Positions 45,779 to 54,407 of a DNA stretch of 64,000 nt are shown here, one piece after another (positions within the stretch are counted from its first letter, which is position 1; each line of letters starts with the position of its first letter). The translations under genes and the position numbers were made by a program. The DNA is from WHSW01 sp963846165 (GTDB lineage Bacteria > Actinomycetota > Thermoleophilia > Solirubrobacterales > 70-9), in NCBI GenBank assembly GCA_963846165.1, contig CAWJUU010000005.1, forward strand, positions 248,001-312,000, in the 5' to 3' direction. Under the pieces are notes generated by a model, which saw nothing but the letters and a program-made list of their open reading frames with translations, did no database searches and was not told where the DNA came from.

Positions 45779-46660
45779 TCAGCGGACGCAACCCCCTCCG
45801 TGTCTCACCTCTCTGCAGAGCCTGACCTTGAGCTTGTCGGTGGCCGTTTGGCCGAACTCGTCGGTCGCCGCGAACTTGATCTCGACCTTGAGCCGGCGCT
45901 TCGTCGACTCCTCGAGTCGCCTCAGGTGCATGAGCCTGCCCTTGATCCTGGTCGGGTCGGGGAAGCCGGCCACGAACCGCGCCATGGTCCTTCTGACGTC
46001 GCCTCTGGCCACGACCGTGGACGTGTTGTTGGTGATTCCGAGGAACTCGAGCTTCTTCTTCAGATGCACCAGGCGTGAGCCAAGAGGCCCGCGCTTCGCC
46101 TGGACGGAGAGCCGCAACGGCAGGGCGGGCGGGGTCGGGGTGGTGACCCCGTTGCCGGTGAGGGTCAACGTCGGCCCCCCGGGGCCGGTGCTCAGGGTGC
46201 CCTCCGCGGGCCCGATGCCCGTGGGCGTATAGGTGACGCTGATCAGACAGCCCTGGAGCTCGATCTGCGGGTAGACGGCCGCCAGCGTCGGCGCGCAGTT
46301 ATTGGTCTGGGCGAAGTCGCCGGAGACCTCGATGCTGGGCGTGAAGTTCTCGTAGCAGGCATATGGGTCCTGGCACCAGGCTCCGAGCCCAAAGCGCTGC
46401 ACCGGGCTCGTCGTTTCGACCTGTCGATCGCCGAAGTCGAAGCTCACCGGGGGGCTCGCGGGAAGGCTGACGTGCCCAAGGCAACCCGGCGGGATCTCCC
46501 GGATGGTGGTGGGCGGCGTCACCGGTGGCGAGCAGTACCACGGGGCCAGGCCCCTCCCGGCGCTCGCGGTGCTCGCCGTGGCGGCCAAGACAACCACGGC
46601 AACCACGGCGAGGCTCAGCGTGAGGATGCCGCGGGTTGGTGTCAGATGCGTGAAGCGCAC
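45779..46660 (-). CDS. exported choice-of-anchor/ASH-like domain protein
   Basis: 293 residues from GTG 46660 (an in-frame extension to 46831 crosses the operator and the next gene). Signal peptide: ILTLSLAVVAVVVLAATAST. The mature part has six Cys and an Ig-like ASPM/SPD2/Hydin-type domain: SFDFGDRQVETTSPVQRF, IEVSGDFAQTNNC, ISVTYTPTGIGPAEGTLS and TLTLTGNGVTTP. The C-terminus is basic (KGRLMHLRRLEESTKRRLKV). It is cell-surface or secreted; no enzyme. The third SARP-type operator lies 31 bp upstream. Confidence 0.7.
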   Translation of the reverse strand: MRFTHLTPTRGILTLSLAVVAVVVLAATASTASAGRGLAPWYCSPPVTPPTTIREIPPGCLGHVSLPASPPVSFDFGDRQVETTSPVQRFGLGAWCQDPYACYENFTPSIEVSGDFAQTNNCAPTLAAVYPQIELQGCLISVTYTPTGIGPAEGTLSTGPGGPTLTLTGNGVTTPTPPALPLRLSVQAKRGPLGSRLVHLKKKLEFLGITNNTSTVVARGDVRRTMARFVAGFPDPTRIKGRLMHLRRLEESTKRRLKVEIKFAATDEFGQTATDKLKVRLCREVRHGGGCVR

Positions 46661-46690
46661 GATCGTTTCGCGTGAACGCTTCCACCGTGT

Positions 46691-46719
46691 GGTATACGCC
46701 CGGTCGACTCGCGGCATAC
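46691..46719 (-). promoter_or_regulatory. SARP-type heptamer repeats before the choice-of-anchor-type gene
   Basis: Plus-strand heptamers GGTATAC (46691), GGTCGAC (46702), GGCATAC (46713), each 11 bp apart. Read toward the gene: GTATGCC, GTCGACC, GTATACC. The last heptamer equals the first plus-strand one of the haloperoxidase site. Confidence 0.72.
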
Positions 46720-46740
46720 GGGGCGCGCGGCGTGGGCTCG

Positions 46741-49700
46741 CTAGCCCGCGGGGCAGACCGACCGATAGTCCTGCTCGGGGACGACCGCGTCCCACTGCTC
46801 GGGTGTGAGATCGCCGCCGGCGACGGCGCACGCGTGTTGCACCCAGGCCTCGAGATCGACCTCGAAGCGGATCGCGCTCCCCTGGTCGGAGACTGCGAAC
46901 AGGCGATCGCCGTCGGGCGTGAAGCGCGTTGTGATGTAGGAGTCTCCCGCGGCCGGCAGCGGAAGGGGCGAGCCGATCGGCTGTTGCGAGCCGACGTCCC
47001 AGAGCAGAACCGCGCCTTCGCGGGAGCTGGCCAGCGTGCTGCCGTCCGGCGAGAAGACCAGCCCGAGCGCGCCTGCGGCCGGAAGCTGCCCCACCTGACG
47101 CCAGCCGGCCGTCGCCCAGAGAATGACGTCACCGTCCTGCTGGCCACCTGCAAGCAGCCGACCGTCGGGCGAGAAGGCGAGCGAGACATCATCGCGGGCG
47201 AGCGCCGCCTCGGGGGTCGGCAGCGAGGCGAGGCGCTCGCCGCCGGGCAGATCGCGAACCTCGACGCCGGAAGGGGTCGCTATCGCGAGTCGCGAGCCGT
47301 CGGGGCCGAAGGCCAGCCCGAGCACGCGGTGCCCCAGGCGCAGCGGCCGCCGGATCAGCTTCTGCCCGTCGAGGTCCCAGATCCGTACGGCGCCGGGGTT
47401 CGTGGGGTTCTCGATGCTTGCCGCAGCGAGCGTGCCTCCCGGGCCGAAGGCGAGCTGCCGGCTCCGCGGTCCCGCACCGCGGGGCGTGCTGAGGAGCGGG
47501 CCGACTCGCTTCCCGGACCCGGCGTCCCAGAGCCCGAGGCCGCCATCTCTCCCTGCCACCGCCAGTCGGCGCCCGTCGGGCGAGTACTCGATCGCGGGCA
47601 ATGACCTGCCGGGAAAGGCCTCGAAGCCGCCGGTCCTCCGGAGCGTCTCGCCGTCGATCAGGTCCACCCGGCCGGCGCGCGTGCCGATCGCGAGGGTGCG
47701 CCCGTCGGGGCTGGTGGCGACGCTTGGCGGCCAGGGCTGGACCGGGTAGGTGTCGGTGTCGGTGCGGAATCGCCGCAGGAGCCGGCGGTCGCCGGCCACG
47801 TCCCAGATCATCGCCGTGGGGTCCGGGCCAGTCGTGTAGAGGGTGCGCCCGTCGGGACTGAACCCTTGGCGCCCCCCCGGGGCCTCGAAGGTCTGGGTCA
47901 GCGCTCCCGTCTCCAGGTCCCACAAGCTCGCGTTCCCGTCGTCGTCCCATGTGGACAGGGTTCGCCCGTCGGGGCTGAAGGCCCCGATCGCGGGATCCCC
48001 CTGGGGATGGGCGAGCGTCCGCCCCCGCCCGGAGGCGAGGTCGAGCAGGCGAAGGCGCTCACCCCGCGGCGGCTCGAACGCGAGCGTACGCCCGTCGGGA
48101 CTGATGGCGGTGCTTGAAGCGCTCACCGGGTAGCGGTCCAGGACGCGCAGCGTCTCCCCGTCGATAAGGTAGGTGCGCCCGTCGCCTGGGCCATCGGTCG
48201 CGGTCGAGACGAGCAGGCGCTCGTCCGCGGTCGAGATCAGCGGGATCTTGGAGGACTTGGGGGCGACGCGGACGGCCGGTCCCAGCGGGGAGCCGGTGCG
48301 GGCGTCGAAACGCCGCAGGAACACGGGCACCGAGTAGTCGACATCCCCGGTCGAATAACTGACCACCACGCTTCGCCCGTCCGGGGCGTAGGCGGCGGTG
48401 GGGTAGTACGGCAATCCGGGGGCGGCCGGATGGGGGCCGAGCGAGGAGCTTTGCACCCGAAGAGTGCTCGGGTCGACGATCTGCAGGGATGCGTTCGGGT
48501 GCTCGAACGAGCCGCTCGTGGGGATCGCGAGCGAGGTGCCGCGGGGGTCGAAGGCGAGCGACCAGGGCTCGCCCGGCAGCTGGTGTTCGCCGATTTGCTG
48601 CCTCGTCTCGGTGTCGAAGAGGGTCAGCTGCCCCTGCCCGTCGCCGACCCCGAGCGTGCTTCCGTCCGGGCTGAGGGCGAACGCCTGCGGTCCGCCCGTA
48701 TCGCCGTCCAGGACGCCGAGCGCGGCGGGGCTCCTGAGCAACGTGGAGAGCAGGCTGGAGCGGGTCGCCGGCGAGTCGTCGAGGGCGACGCCCGTGTTGG
48801 CGAGCATCAGCGCGCGATCGAGGCGGTCCTCGGTGAGCGCTTGTGCTCCGAGACGCTGGGCGGTCTCGGCGGTGGCCGCGTCGCGCGCACCCTGGCGCTC
48901 GGAGAGCGCGATCACTCCCGCTACAAGGGCGGCGGTAAGCAGTACGCCGACCCCGGCGAGCAGCGTCCGGAGCCGCCGATTTGTCCGCCGTTGGCGCTCG
49001 GCTGCGCGCTCGCTCGCCATCCGGCCCAGGTCGAGAAAGGCGCGCTCGAGCTCGTTCAGCTCGCGCTCGTGGCCGGATGCCCAGTCGAGCGCCGAGGCGA
49101 GCCGGGCCCCGCGGTAGAGCTCGGCCGGATCGCGGTCGGAGTCCTGCCACTCCGCGGCGGCGTGGATCAGGTGCTGGTGAAGGCGCCGGCCCTCGGCGTC
49201 CTCTTCCAGCCAGCCGCGCAGCCGCGGCCACTCCCGAAGCAGGGCCTCGTGGGCGACCTCGACCGTGCCCTCGTCGACGGTGACGAGCCGGCTCTCAGTG
49301 AGCGCCGCGAGGGCGCCCGCGACGTCCTCATCGCGCTCGACCTCCAGCTCGGCGAGCGGGACCCGCCTGCGGACCGGTGACGGCTGCTCGGCGTCGGCAA
49401 GACGAAGCAGGATCGCTCGGGCCCGCTCGCGTTGCGCCTCGCTCAGGCCCCGGTAGGCGCGTTCGGCGAGGCGCGCCACGGCGCCGCTGACGCCGCCGCT
49501 CGCCGCATAGCTGGCCTCGCGCAGGGTGCGCCCGCTTCGCTCCTCCCAGAGCTCGAGCAGTGCGGTGGACAGCAGTGGCAGACCGCCGGGCTCGTCGGCA
49601 ACATCGTCGACCAACTCCGCAGCCAACCCGGGCTCGACCCGCAGGCCCGCCCTTCGGGCCGGGAGCTCGATCGCCCGGCGCAGCTCCTCGCGCGTCATCG

Positions 49701-51801
49701 GCCCGACGAGCACCTGGTTGGCGCTGATCTGCGCGGAAAGCGACCTGTACTCGGCGCATCGGCCGTAGAAGTCAGCCCGGATGGCGAGCACGACGACCGC
49801 GCGTTGGTCGGGATCGTCAGCGGCGTCGATGAGCGCCTCGACAAACGCGGTGCGCTCGCCCGCGTCGCGACAGGCGGTGAACAGCTCCTCGAACTGATCG
49901 ACGGCGAGCACCAGGCGCTCGTCGGGTGCGAGCGAGCTCAGCGCTGCAGCGAGCGCGTCGTCACCATCGCGCCCGCTTCCCGCGGGGGCGATGCGCCCCA
50001 CGACGCGGCCCAGCTCCGCGAGCGGATGCTCGCCCGGTCGGATCAGCACCTGTCGCCAGCGCTCCGAACGCGGCAGCACCCCGTTCGCCAGCGCCGGCAG
50101 CAGCCCGGCGCGAAGCACCGAGGACTTGCCACTCCCTGACGGCCCGAACACGGCCAGCAAGGTCGAGCCGACGAGGCGAGCGACCAGGCCCGCGACGAGC
50201 CGCTCGCGGCCGAAGAAGTACTCGGCCTGAGCCGTGTCGAAGGGCGCTAGGCCACGGAACGGGCAGACCTCGGGCGCCGACGGATCGATGGGCTCGGAGA
50301 CCAGGTAGAGGTGTGTGCGCTCGCGAGCCGCCTGGAGGTCCGCGACGCTTCCCGCCAGGTCGGCTTGGGCGGAGCGCAGATCGCTTCGCTCGCCCGCCGT
50401 ACTGCCGACCTTCGCCTCCAGCCGCTCAAATGCGTGGGTCTGCGCCCATGCGCTCGCCGCCCGATGCACGCTAAGCGGCACCCCGCCGCTCTCGGCCATC
50501 AGCCCCTCGACCGGGATCGCGATGCCGTCGGCCGGCGCGTAAAGCGTGGCGATCTCGGCGACCGCGTCGGCCGGTAGGCGGTCCAAGGCCAGGTGCGGCG
50601 ACGCTCCGGCCGGGCCGGGCCCCGCCAACCGCGGCGGTCCCCGCTCGTCCTGGCTGAGGACGAGGATGAGCAGCGGCGCGTCGCGCGGTTGCGCGGCGAG
50701 GCGCGCCGCGGCCTCGAGGACGTCGTGGGAAGCGTCGTCCGCGTCGTCGATGACGAGCAGCGTCGGGCGGTCGCGCTCGCCCGCGCTTTGGACCGTGTCC
50801 CGCCCCGCGCCCGACGCCCCGGAGCCCGCCGCGTACACGATGGTCGTCCCGGCGCGCTGAAGCTCGGCCGCAAGTTCGGCAGCGAGCCGGGTCTTGCCGA
50901 TCCCGGACGGCCCCGAGACGAGCGCCACTCGCGAGCGACCCCACCCGGCCTCCGCCCAGCGCTCGCGCAGCCAGCGCAGCTCGTGCTCGCGCCCGGCGAG
51001 CAGTGGGGAGCCGCCCTCGAGCTGGGGCGGCAGCTCTGCGGACGGAGCCGGCGCGTCGAGCGCGGGGTCCTGCGCGAGGATGCCCTCCTGGAGCCGGCGC
51101 AGCTCGGGCGCCGGCTCGATCCCGATCTCGTCGGTAAGCGTCCGTCGCGCGTCGCGATAGGCGTCCAGGGCGTCGGACTGGCGCCCGGCACGATAGAGGG
51201 CGAGCATTCGCTGGGCGTGAAAGCGCTCGTTAAGCGGATGCTCGGCGAGCAGCGCCTCGAGGCGGCCGATCACGTCGCCGTGACGTCCGGCGGCGAGCTC
51301 GGCGTCGATCGTCAGCTCGAGTGCGCGCAGGTGGAGCTCCTCGAGCCGGCGGATCTCGGGTGCGGCAAACGGCTCTGCGGCGACGTCGGCGAGCGGAGCC
51401 CCGCGCCAGAGCTCGAGCGCTTCCCTGGCCGCGCCGTCGGCGATCCCCCGCTCGGCCTCGTGCCGCGCACGCTCGACGAGGTGCTCGAAGCGCACGGCGT
51501 CCACCGCCTCTTCCGACAGCTTGAGCTCGTAGCCTCGACCGTGGGTGACGATGCTCGCCCCGCAGTCGTCAGAGGCAAACGCCTTTCGCAGCCGCGAGAC
51601 GTGGAGCTGGACGTTCTTGGCGGCGCTGTCGGGCGGGCGCTCGGCCCAGAGGCCATCGATCAGCGTGTCGGCGCTCACCGTGCGGTTGGCGTGCAGGGCG
51701 AGCATCGCGAGCACCCCTCGCTGCTTGCTTCCTCTGAGTGGTAGCGACCGGCCGTCGATGAGCGCATCGACACGGCCGAGAACGCGAATCTCTACAGCCA
51801 A
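46741..51801 (-). CDS. SARP/BTAD regulator fused to STAND ATPase, membrane segment and WD40 propellers
   Basis: 1,686 residues from a TTG at 51801 (AGGCGGAAA upstream; longer frames lack similarity). Order: OmpR-type winged helix (1-95, PLRGSKQRGVLAMLALHANR), BTAD (100-245, LYRAGRQSDALDAYRDARRT), a first P-loop GPSGIGKTR (297-305), a second NTPase of the nSTAND type (CPFRGLAPFDTAQAEYFFGR at 513-532, P-loop FGPSGSGKSS 552-561, Walker B VDQFEEL 634-640), a TM helix (946-967), and about 13 WD40 repeats ('FSPDGRTLA'), enough for two seven-blade propellers. The likely role is a membrane-linked regulator whose DNA-binding domain reads the 11-bp heptamer sites of this island. Confidence 0.9.
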   Translation of the reverse strand: MAVEIRVLGRVDALIDGRSLPLRGSKQRGVLAMLALHANRTVSADTLIDGLWAERPPDSAAKNVQLHVSRLRKAFASDDCGASIVTHGRGYELKLSEEAVDAVRFEHLVERARHEAERGIADGAAREALELWRGAPLADVAAEPFAAPEIRRLEELHLRALELTIDAELAAGRHGDVIGRLEALLAEHPLNERFHAQRMLALYRAGRQSDALDAYRDARRTLTDEIGIEPAPELRRLQEGILAQDPALDAPAPSAELPPQLEGGSPLLAGREHELRWLRERWAEAGWGRSRVALVSGPSGIGKTRLAAELAAELQRAGTTIVYAAGSGASGAGRDTVQSAGERDRPTLLVIDDADDASHDVLEAAARLAAQPRDAPLLILVLSQDERGPPRLAGPGPAGASPHLALDRLPADAVAEIATLYAPADGIAIPVEGLMAESGGVPLSVHRAASAWAQTHAFERLEAKVGSTAGERSDLRSAQADLAGSVADLQAARERTHLYLVSEPIDPSAPEVCPFRGLAPFDTAQAEYFFGRERLVAGLVARLVGSTLLAVFGPSGSGKSSVLRAGLLPALANGVLPRSERWRQVLIRPGEHPLAELGRVVGRIAPAGSGRDGDDALAAALSSLAPDERLVLAVDQFEELFTACRDAGERTAFVEALIDAADDPDQRAVVVLAIRADFYGRCAEYRSLSAQISANQVLVGPMTREELRRAIELPARRAGLRVEPGLAAELVDDVADEPGGLPLLSTALLELWEERSGRTLREASYAASGGVSGAVARLAERAYRGLSEAQRERARAILLRLADAEQPSPVRRRVPLAELEVERDEDVAGALAALTESRLVTVDEGTVEVAHEALLREWPRLRGWLEEDAEGRRLHQHLIHAAAEWQDSDRDPAELYRGARLASALDWASGHERELNELERAFLDLGRMASERAAERQRRTNRRLRTLLAGVGVLLTAALVAGVIALSERQGARDAATAETAQRLGAQALTEDRLDRALMLANTGVALDDSPATRSSLLSTLLRSPAALGVLDGDTGGPQAFALSPDGSTLGVGDGQGQLTLFDTETRQQIGEHQLPGEPWSLAFDPRGTSLAIPTSGSFEHPNASLQIVDPSTLRVQSSSLGPHPAAPGLPYYPTAAYAPDGRSVVVSYSTGDVDYSVPVFLRRFDARTGSPLGPAVRVAPKSSKIPLISTADERLLVSTATDGPGDGRTYLIDGETLRVLDRYPVSASSTAISPDGRTLAFEPPRGERLRLLDLASGRGRTLAHPQGDPAIGAFSPDGRTLSTWDDDGNASLWDLETGALTQTFEAPGGRQGFSPDGRTLYTTGPDPTAMIWDVAGDRRLLRRFRTDTDTYPVQPWPPSVATSPDGRTLAIGTRAGRVDLIDGETLRRTGGFEAFPGRSLPAIEYSPDGRRLAVAGRDGGLGLWDAGSGKRVGPLLSTPRGAGPRSRQLAFGPGGTLAAASIENPTNPGAVRIWDLDGQKLIRRPLRLGHRVLGLAFGPDGSRLAIATPSGVEVRDLPGGERLASLPTPEAALARDDVSLAFSPDGRLLAGGQQDGDVILWATAGWRQVGQLPAAGALGLVFSPDGSTLASSREGAVLLWDVGSQQPIGSPLPLPAAGDSYITTRFTPDGDRLFAVSDQGSAIRFEVDLEAWVQHACAVAGGDLTPEQWDAVVPEQDYRSVCPAG

Positions 51802-51879
51802 TTTCCGCCTATCCGAGACGACGGTACACCCGACCCCTCGGGCGATCAACCCTGTCTGGCGATCGCCCAAGGGCGCACC

Positions 51880-52006
51880 CTCGTCGCATGAGACCGAGAT
51901 GATCGAGCGAGCGTTCGACGCGGGCACCAAGGCGGGCACCAAACTGAGCGAAACTGAGCAAGCTCAGATGACCGGAACCCGCTTCAGCAAGCCAAATCCG
52001 ACCTGA
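51880..52006 (+). pseudogene. possible C-terminal tail of a tyrosine recombinase
   Basis: Plus-strand frame ending TGA 52004 reads MIERAFDAGTKAGTKLSETE and QAQMTGTRFSKPNPT. The composition (AGTKxGTK, then polar tail) resembles the C-termini of actinobacterial phage-type integrases, and it sits 16 bp from the right att copy, where an integrase gene would be. There is no recognisable catalytic part upstream in this frame; the region 51802-52177 otherwise shows no gene. Weak evidence. Confidence 0.25.
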
Positions 52007-52021
52007 GCTAATCCCCTTCGC

Positions 52022-52081
52022 CAAGGTTGAGGGCCTTGTGGCCCGCAAGGGCCGTGGAGGTTCGACTCCTCTCAGCCGCAT
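52022..52081 (+). repeat. right direct repeat (att-like), partial tRNA-Leu copy
   Basis: CAAGGTTGAGGGCCTTGTGG to CTCTCAGCCGCAT, 58 of 60 bases identical to the 3' part of tRNA-Leu at 42014-42073, offset by 10,008 bp. The acceptor 5' strand and D-arm are missing, so it is not a working tRNA. Confidence 0.9.
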
Positions 52082-52177
52082 TGCGAAGCCCCTGCTAGCG
52101 CGGACCCTCGCGTGGTTGCCCGTGGCACGAGGTAGGGGCGGTTGCGCCGGCCGCCGCCCGCGGATAGGGTGGGCTCG

Positions 52178-52597
52178 ATGATCTCCACGGTGGCGGTCGG
52201 GACAGATGGCTCGACGACGGCGGACCAGGCGGTCAAGGAGGCGGTCGAGATCGCGCGGCGCTTCGACGCCAGGCTGGTCCTCCTGAGCGCGTTCAAGGAG
52301 GGCGGCGGCGCGCCCGCCGGTGACGACATCGAGCTCCAGTGGGCGTGGAACCAGTCGGCTCGGGTGAAGTCGATGCTCGAGCAGACCGAGGCCGATCTGC
52401 GCTCGGGCGGGATCGAGTGCGAGACGCGGATCGGCGGGGGCGAACCGTCCGAGGTCCTGGTGCGACTCGCCGCCGACTGTGGCGCCGACCTGCTGGTGAT
52501 CGGCAACAAGGGGATGCAGCGGCGGGTGCTCGGCAGCGTGCCGAACAGCGTCGCGCACAAGGCCGACTGCTCGGTGCTCGTCGTCAAGACGACGTGA
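52178..52597 (+). CDS. universal stress protein (single UspA domain)
   Basis: 139 residues from ATG 52178. USP fold: VAVGTDGSTTADQAVKEAVE at the start, then LVLLSAFKEGG, and the ATP-binding loop GNKGMQRRVLGSVPNSV (G-x2-G-x9-G-S/T). Cytosolic, probably ATP-binding; role in stress survival typical. It is the first gene to the right of the island repeat. Confidence 0.88.
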   Translation: MISTVAVGTDGSTTADQAVKEAVEIARRFDARLVLLSAFKEGGGAPAGDDIELQWAWNQSARVKSMLEQTEADLRSGGIECETRIGGGEPSEVLVRLAADCGADLLVIGNKGMQRRVLGSVPNSVAHKADCSVLVVKTT

Positions 52598-52655
52598 GCT
52601 CGGCGGCTGCCTAGGCGCGACCGCCGCGTCGCGAGGTCGGGATCCTCCCCGAGTG

Positions 52656-53060
52656 ATGTCCCAGGAGAACGTTGATCTGGTCAAGCGCCTCTACGAAACC
52701 GGGCTGTTCGATCAAGATCCTGCTGAGTGGCTCCCCGAACTCGCCACCCCGGACATCGAATACGTCAACCCTCCGTATGCAGTCGAACCCGGCGTTCGCC
52801 GCGGCCCCGAAGACGTGGTGGCAGCGATGCGACGTTTCGCCGAGGTCTGGAGGGGCTCACGGCACGAGCTGCACGAGCTGTTCGACGGCGGAGAGGTCGT
52901 GGTCGCCACCGTCAGCTGGTACACGCTCAGCCGGGGAAGCGAGACGGAGCTCGTCCAAGAGGAAGTTCACACCTGGACCATCCGGGAGGGGCGCATCGCA
53001 CGGTGGGAGTGGGGACTGGACCTGAGCAGCGCGCTTCGAGCCGCCGGTCTCGATCGCTAG
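52656..53060 (+). CDS. SnoaL/NTF2-like protein
   Basis: 134 residues, MSQENVDLVKRLYETGLFDQ start (ATG 52656 preferred over GTG 52653). NTF2-like fold with WLPELATPDIEYVNPP, VAAMRRFAEVWRG, VVVATVSWYTLSRG and EEVHTWTIREGRIARWEWG. This MSQENV-type family is frequent in Thermoleophilia and of unknown function; some are hydratases or cyclases. Intact, unlike two other SnoaL-like genes in the window. Confidence 0.82.
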   Translation: MSQENVDLVKRLYETGLFDQDPAEWLPELATPDIEYVNPPYAVEPGVRRGPEDVVAAMRRFAEVWRGSRHELHELFDGGEVVVATVSWYTLSRGSETELVQEEVHTWTIREGRIARWEWGLDLSSALRAAGLDR

Positions 53061-53151
53061 AGCGGCTGCGCGTCCTCGCCTTCCTGCGCTCATACCCGCG
53101 GCCCCGAGGTGGGGACCGTGAGACCGCCACGCGTGGCAAGGTTGACGGGCG

Positions 53152-54336
53152 ATGGCCGAGCCGTACCTCGATTTCTCCGGCCCGGGCTTCTCGGTCCACT
53201 CCGAGCGGGTGCACGGCGCCCGCGAGCGGAGTTGGTACGCGCGCACCGGCTACGGGCTCGCGGTGCTGCGCGCGGAGGAGGTCAAGCAGCTGCTCAAGGA
53301 CAAGCGCCTGCGTCAGGGAAGCGCGGCGTGGCCGGCCCACCATGGCGTTGACTCCGGCCCGTTCGTCGACTGGTGGTCGGCGTCGCTGCTCAACCTCGAG
53401 GGCGACGACCACACCCGGATCCGGCGGCTACTCACCCCGGCCTTCGCCCCGCGCTCGATCGACGACCTCGTCCCGCGCTTCCGGGCGCTGGCCGAGGAGC
53501 TGATCGACGCCTTCGCCGGCCGGGGGCGGTGCGAGTTCATGTCCGAGTTCGCCGAGCCCTACGCCGGACGGGTGATCGCGATCATCCTCGGCCTCCCGGA
53601 GAGCGAGTGGCGGTCGATCGCCGCCTGGTCGAGCGACCTCGGGCTCGGGCTGACGGTCGACGTCGCCGCGCAGCTCGAGCGGGTCGAGTCCGCGCTCGCG
53701 GGCCTCTACGGCTTTGCCGACGAGCTGATCGCCGAGCGCACCCGCACCCCCGGCGACGACTTCGTCAGCCGGCTGGTCGAGGCGCATCACGGCGAGGACC
53801 GGCTCTCGGCCGACGAGCTTCGCGTCGCGCTCGTGCTGCTGATGTTCGGCGGCATGGACACGACCCGAAATCAACTCGGGCTCGCGCTCCAGACGTTCCT
53901 GCGCTATCCCGACCAGTGGCGGCTGCTTGCCGAGCGCCCAGAGCTCGGACGCCAGGCGGTCGAGGAGGTGATGCGGGTCAACCCGACGATCACCTGGGTC
54001 ACCCGCGAGGCCTGCGAGGACTTCGAGTTCGAGGGCGTGCAGATAACGGCCGGCACGACCCTGCACCTGCTCACCGAGTCGGCCGGGACCGACCCGCGGC
54101 GCTTCGGCGAGGCGCCGTTCGAGATCACCGTCAAGCGCCCCCGACACTTCGGCTTCGGCGCCGGCGCGCATCACTGCATCGGCCACTACGTCGCCCGCAC
54201 CGACATGAGCGAGGCGCTGCCGCTGCTCGCCAAGCGGCTGGCCAACCCGCGCCCCGGCGGCGAGGCCCGCTACCTGCCCCCGTCCGCCAACACCGGCCCG
54301 ATCGAGCTCCCGCTGGCGTTCGACGCGGCGGGCTGA
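53152..54336 (+). CDS. cytochrome P450
   Basis: 394 residues, soluble bacterial type. I-helix GGMDTTRNQLG (the acid-alcohol pair D-T; the usual AG is GG), E-x-x-R in VEEVMRVNP, and heme loop FGFGAGAHHCIGHYVART with proximal Cys342. Substrate-recognition region not diagnostic; the layout is that of actinobacterial CYP families acting on small hydrophobic molecules. A redox partner is not encoded next to it. Confidence 0.93.
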   Translation: MAEPYLDFSGPGFSVHSERVHGARERSWYARTGYGLAVLRAEEVKQLLKDKRLRQGSAAWPAHHGVDSGPFVDWWSASLLNLEGDDHTRIRRLLTPAFAPRSIDDLVPRFRALAEELIDAFAGRGRCEFMSEFAEPYAGRVIAIILGLPESEWRSIAAWSSDLGLGLTVDVAAQLERVESALAGLYGFADELIAERTRTPGDDFVSRLVEAHHGEDRLSADELRVALVLLMFGGMDTTRNQLGLALQTFLRYPDQWRLLAERPELGRQAVEEVMRVNPTITWVTREACEDFEFEGVQITAGTTLHLLTESAGTDPRRFGEAPFEITVKRPRHFGFGAGAHHCIGHYVARTDMSEALPLLAKRLANPRPGGEARYLPPSANTGPIELPLAFDAAG

Positions 54337-54363
54337 GCCCGGCGACCGGGGGCGAGAACGCCC

Positions 54364-54407
54364 GGCTGAAGCCTTGACCACCCGGTGGGTGGTCGAATGC
54401 TTCAGCC
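54364..54407. repeat. 44-bp imperfect palindrome at the start of the AbiEi/DUF559 gene
   Basis: GGCTGAAGC ... GCTTCAGCC are perfect 9-bp arms, and inside them CTTGACCACCC faces GGGTGGTCGAA across a GGT centre. The ATG at 54397 lies within it. A related palindrome covers the stop codon at 55307-55348. Confidence 0.75.

Larger units (their letters stand above)
42074..52021. mobile_element. putative genomic island inserted at tRNA-Leu
   Basis: About 10 kb bracketed by a 60-bp direct repeat of the tRNA-Leu 3' part, the classic footprint of tyrosine-recombinase insertion. It holds a haloperoxidase-like enzyme, a GH10 xylanase, two other exported proteins, a truncated regulator copy and a giant SARP-STAND-WD40 regulator, all on the minus strand. 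No complete integrase is visible; a short stretch at 51880-52006 could be the tail of one. Three SARP-type operator regions occur only here in the window. Base composition was not measured. Confidence 0.7.

Noticed and set aside
46741..51942. Longer 1,733-residue version of the SARP regulator
   Set aside because: The first 47 residues lack similarity and no Shine-Dalgarno is seen; the conserved winged helix begins at the TTG at 51801.
42074..52021. Prophage
   Set aside because: No capsid, terminase, portal or lysis genes; cargo is enzymes and a regulator.
52022..52081. A second tRNA-Leu gene
   Set aside because: Only the anticodon arm to the 3' end is present; no acceptor 5' strand or D-arm precedes it, so it is an att-like partial copy.
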